The notes beneath the pieces were generated by a model. The model saw nothing but the letters and a program-made list of their open reading frames with translations, made no database searches and was not told where the DNA came from. Below, in pieces: positions 13,001 to 13,362 of a stretch of 13,362 nucleotides of DNA. The translations under genes and the position numbers were made by a program. Origin of the DNA: CAYLZO01 sp964387775 (GTDB taxonomy: Bacteria > Chloroflexota > Anaerolineae > JAAYZQ01); contig CAYLZO010000147.1 in the NCBI GenBank assembly GCA_964387775.1, positions 1 to 13,362 of the forward strand. The letters are read 5' to 3'. Positions within the stretch are counted from its first letter, which is position 1, and each line of letters starts with the position of its first letter.

Positions 13001-13362
13001 GATGGGATAGAGGTTGAACTCGGCCACGTCGGCGCCCCGGTAGGTGAGCTGGACGGCCCGCTCGCCCGTCGCATCCAGGACCTGCACGTTCGGCCCCTCG
13101 CCGAATTGGACCTCGGTGGAAGCGGTGGCAAAGGCCCAGGTTCGGGCCTGGCCCAGGGTCTGCGCCCCGTCGGCGGTCCGGGCCGAGGCGGCCAGGGCGA
13201 TCTCGTACTCGGCGCCGGGCAGCCAGGCCGGGTTGGGCCGGAAGGTGGCCGTGCGGCCGTCGTCGCTCCAGGCCAGATTGCCGGGGGTCTCGGGCTCGAT
13301 GGTCAGGGCGGCCGCCACGCTGGCCGGGTCCATGGGCAGGGCAAAGGTGAAAGCTACCGGCC
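10058..13362 (-). CDS. Alpha-2-macroglobulin family protein, N-terminal part (5' partial), ends at in-frame TGA
   Basis: The frame continues beyond the window edge; codons before ATG 13333 encode F-T-F-A-L-P and lead into M-D-P-A-S-V, so the start and signal peptide are outside. In order: a Big_5-type Ig domain, an MG domain with the hallmark Y-T-D-R-P-I-Y-R-P (about 12360-12410), E-E-Y-R-K-P-E-Y-E-V and MG6 V-D-E-A-I-Y-A-L (about 10900-10925). A Gly/Ala/Arg-rich bait-like segment (about 10797-10744) follows, then MG7 (W-A-P-T-V-V-T-D-E-E-G-R and F-T-L-P-D-N-L-T-E-W-R), ending Y-L-I-D-Y-P-F-G before TGA. Bacterial A2Ms are large envelope or periplasmic protease traps: cleavage of the bait exposes a Cys-Gln thioester that binds the protease. 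Oddities are a five-Trp run (12460-12446), an intragenic palindrome (12283-12304), and loss of the thioester Cys codon. No pbpC neighbour is visible. Confidence 0.95.
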   Translation of the reverse strand, partial: PVAFTFALPMDPASVAAALTIEPETPGNLAWSDDGRTATFRPNPAWLPGAEYEIALAASARTADGAQTLGQARTWAFATASTEVQFGEGPNVQVLDATGERAVQLTYRGADVAEFNLYPITPTQLLDLYSSDFRGIGPDEAQVISTVNLTPTVAWRQVLTPLTDDAFYDNWQPAEITLPDEVPVGTYVLATQALSEPNGQLLVVLTEHSLVLKRALAGSGTRAQAQIVAWDTEIGSGAPVVSATVRLYDRQGTFLAEGLTDADGLLSFDVVGDPGPLLALSDASGDVTLCGLSNEWSESGWWWWWTEPASRPLYRTYSYTDRPIYRPAQTIYFKDWLRADDDVSYTLPLSPTSPPLAGGTAGGLPVTVRLRDARDNVAATQVLTPTEFGTVHGQFRLADEPMLGTWHLETEVEGTLTRQPLKVEEYRKPEYEVQVRIPQKAYVAGETISLTVEAAYYFGQPVAGADVEFVVYPTYPDDYYYLPEGERFGYPLFSESGRTDDGGRWTLSLSTDEVFAHREEARRALLALEATLTDDAGQSVSSYQTVVVRRTSQGLTLLLARHGYEPGEEIAFAARVLDREGEPVPGAELTGQVLGWDDQEVTSAAETTGEDGLAEFSFHLTEQGWYRLVVRGVDEGGRTMEAEEWLWAYDPSGQAPWYRGQWGQGQALSISADRSTYAVGDEAQLIVYSPTPGPALLTFERGETRHARPVDLVSGTNLITVSIRADYAPNVHVAVNQYGPPSAEDWWYEQSRPEGELHTASTQLLVPMTDRQLTVTLVAESETYAPGEEATFALQVTGHEGQPVVAEVSLAVVDEAIYALAEDLSKDPFDVFYAPRPDIVETYDSLKPSRWLYPQRPGMGGADGEAAGAPRRNFLDTAHWAPTVVTDEEGRATVTFTLPDNLTEWRAVARAVTTATLKGTGTLVGQATARVVVSKDVVVRPALPRFLVQGDAITLTAVVHNFTTGPVSATVGLGHFGLVVEDDADRVVHLPAGGSATVGWPVVAGEPGEARITVRASAGVGARIAGRDAVELSLPVQPLAVPEVATFAGQVTPQQPTDTFTVTLPPDAIEGLSRLEINLAPTIAPGLLQGLEYLIDYPFG
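12283..12304. repeat. Intragenic 10-bp palindrome flanked by C- and G-rich tracts inside the alpha-2-macroglobulin gene
   Basis: TCCCCCCCGC (12283-12292), AA, GCGGGGGGGA (12295-12304) form a perfect hairpin. With its flanks (about 12271-12320) it encodes a Pro/Gly/Ser/Thr segment (S-P-T-S-P-P-L-A-G-G-T-A-G-G) between the Y-T-L-P stretch and V-T-V-R-L-R-D-A-R. It reads like an inserted intergenic repeat that kept the frame. Confidence 0.75.
12446..12460 (-). repeat. (CCA)5 microsatellite encoding five consecutive Trp
   Basis: Five CCA triplets on the plus strand read TGG x5 on the minus strand, giving S-G-W-W-W-W-W-T-E just before the Y-T-D-R-P-I-Y-R-P block of the alpha-2-macroglobulin. Confidence 0.85.

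Overview
The window is GC-rich and looks like a Chloroflexota genome, probably an Anaerolineae- or Caldilineae-like lineage. This is an inference from protein style: Thr/Pro 'TPTPTP' linkers on secreted proteins, a small exported protein of the 'GGYDLSWWTVDGGGG' type ending in YLPLVLRAP, and a very large bacterial alpha-2-macroglobulin. No rRNA, tRNA, CRISPR array, transposase or phage gene was seen.

Left part, plus strand (1-4923): the 3' part of an exported protein joining a TolB/PD40 beta-propeller to a C-terminal M15-type zinc DD-peptidase-like domain. It is followed by a putative promoter and a two-gene unit: polyphosphate kinase (ppk1) and a calcineurin-like phosphoesterase 6 bases downstream.

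Middle, minus strand (4987-6281): three small degraded or frameshifted genes. They are a C-terminal remnant of an unnamed secreted-type protein, a signal-peptide protein split by a single-base shift, and a 227-codon protein with an uncertain start behind a good promoter. Next come a textbook Rho-independent terminator (6340-6365), a cysteine-rich winged-helix/ferredoxin protein (6388-7482), an intergenic 23-bp perfect inverted repeat, and an OmpR-type regulator with a degenerate receiver (7573-8217). The regulator sits behind a perfect TTGACA-N17-TATAAT promoter whose -10 box lies inside a dyad.

Right part, minus strand (8453-13362): one alpha-2-macroglobulin gene, cut at its 5' end by the window edge. 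Its reading frame holds a single TGA (10058-10060) exactly where the thioester cysteine of the C-x-E-Q motif should be; frame and homology continue on both sides. This is the most notable observation. It is either a nonsense mutation or base-call error, or a selenocysteine codon in a thioester-type protein. A hairpin lies immediately 3' of the TGA but does not fully match bacterial SECIS rules as I recall them. Ordinary error or mutation is the more likely explanation, but the test is cheap.

The two halves of the window converge at about 4924-4986. The envelope proteins (propeller-peptidase, alpha-2-macroglobulin, small secreted proteins) and the cytoplasmic units (polyphosphate pair, regulator plus Fe-S protein) do not form one obvious pathway. 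Gaps without genes are all under 300 bases: 1875-2037 (promoter and ppk leader), 4924-4986 (nothing recognised), 6282-6387 (terminator), 7483-7572 (inverted repeat and ribosome binding site), 8218-8452 (promoter; its distal 150 bases hold only weak short dyads).
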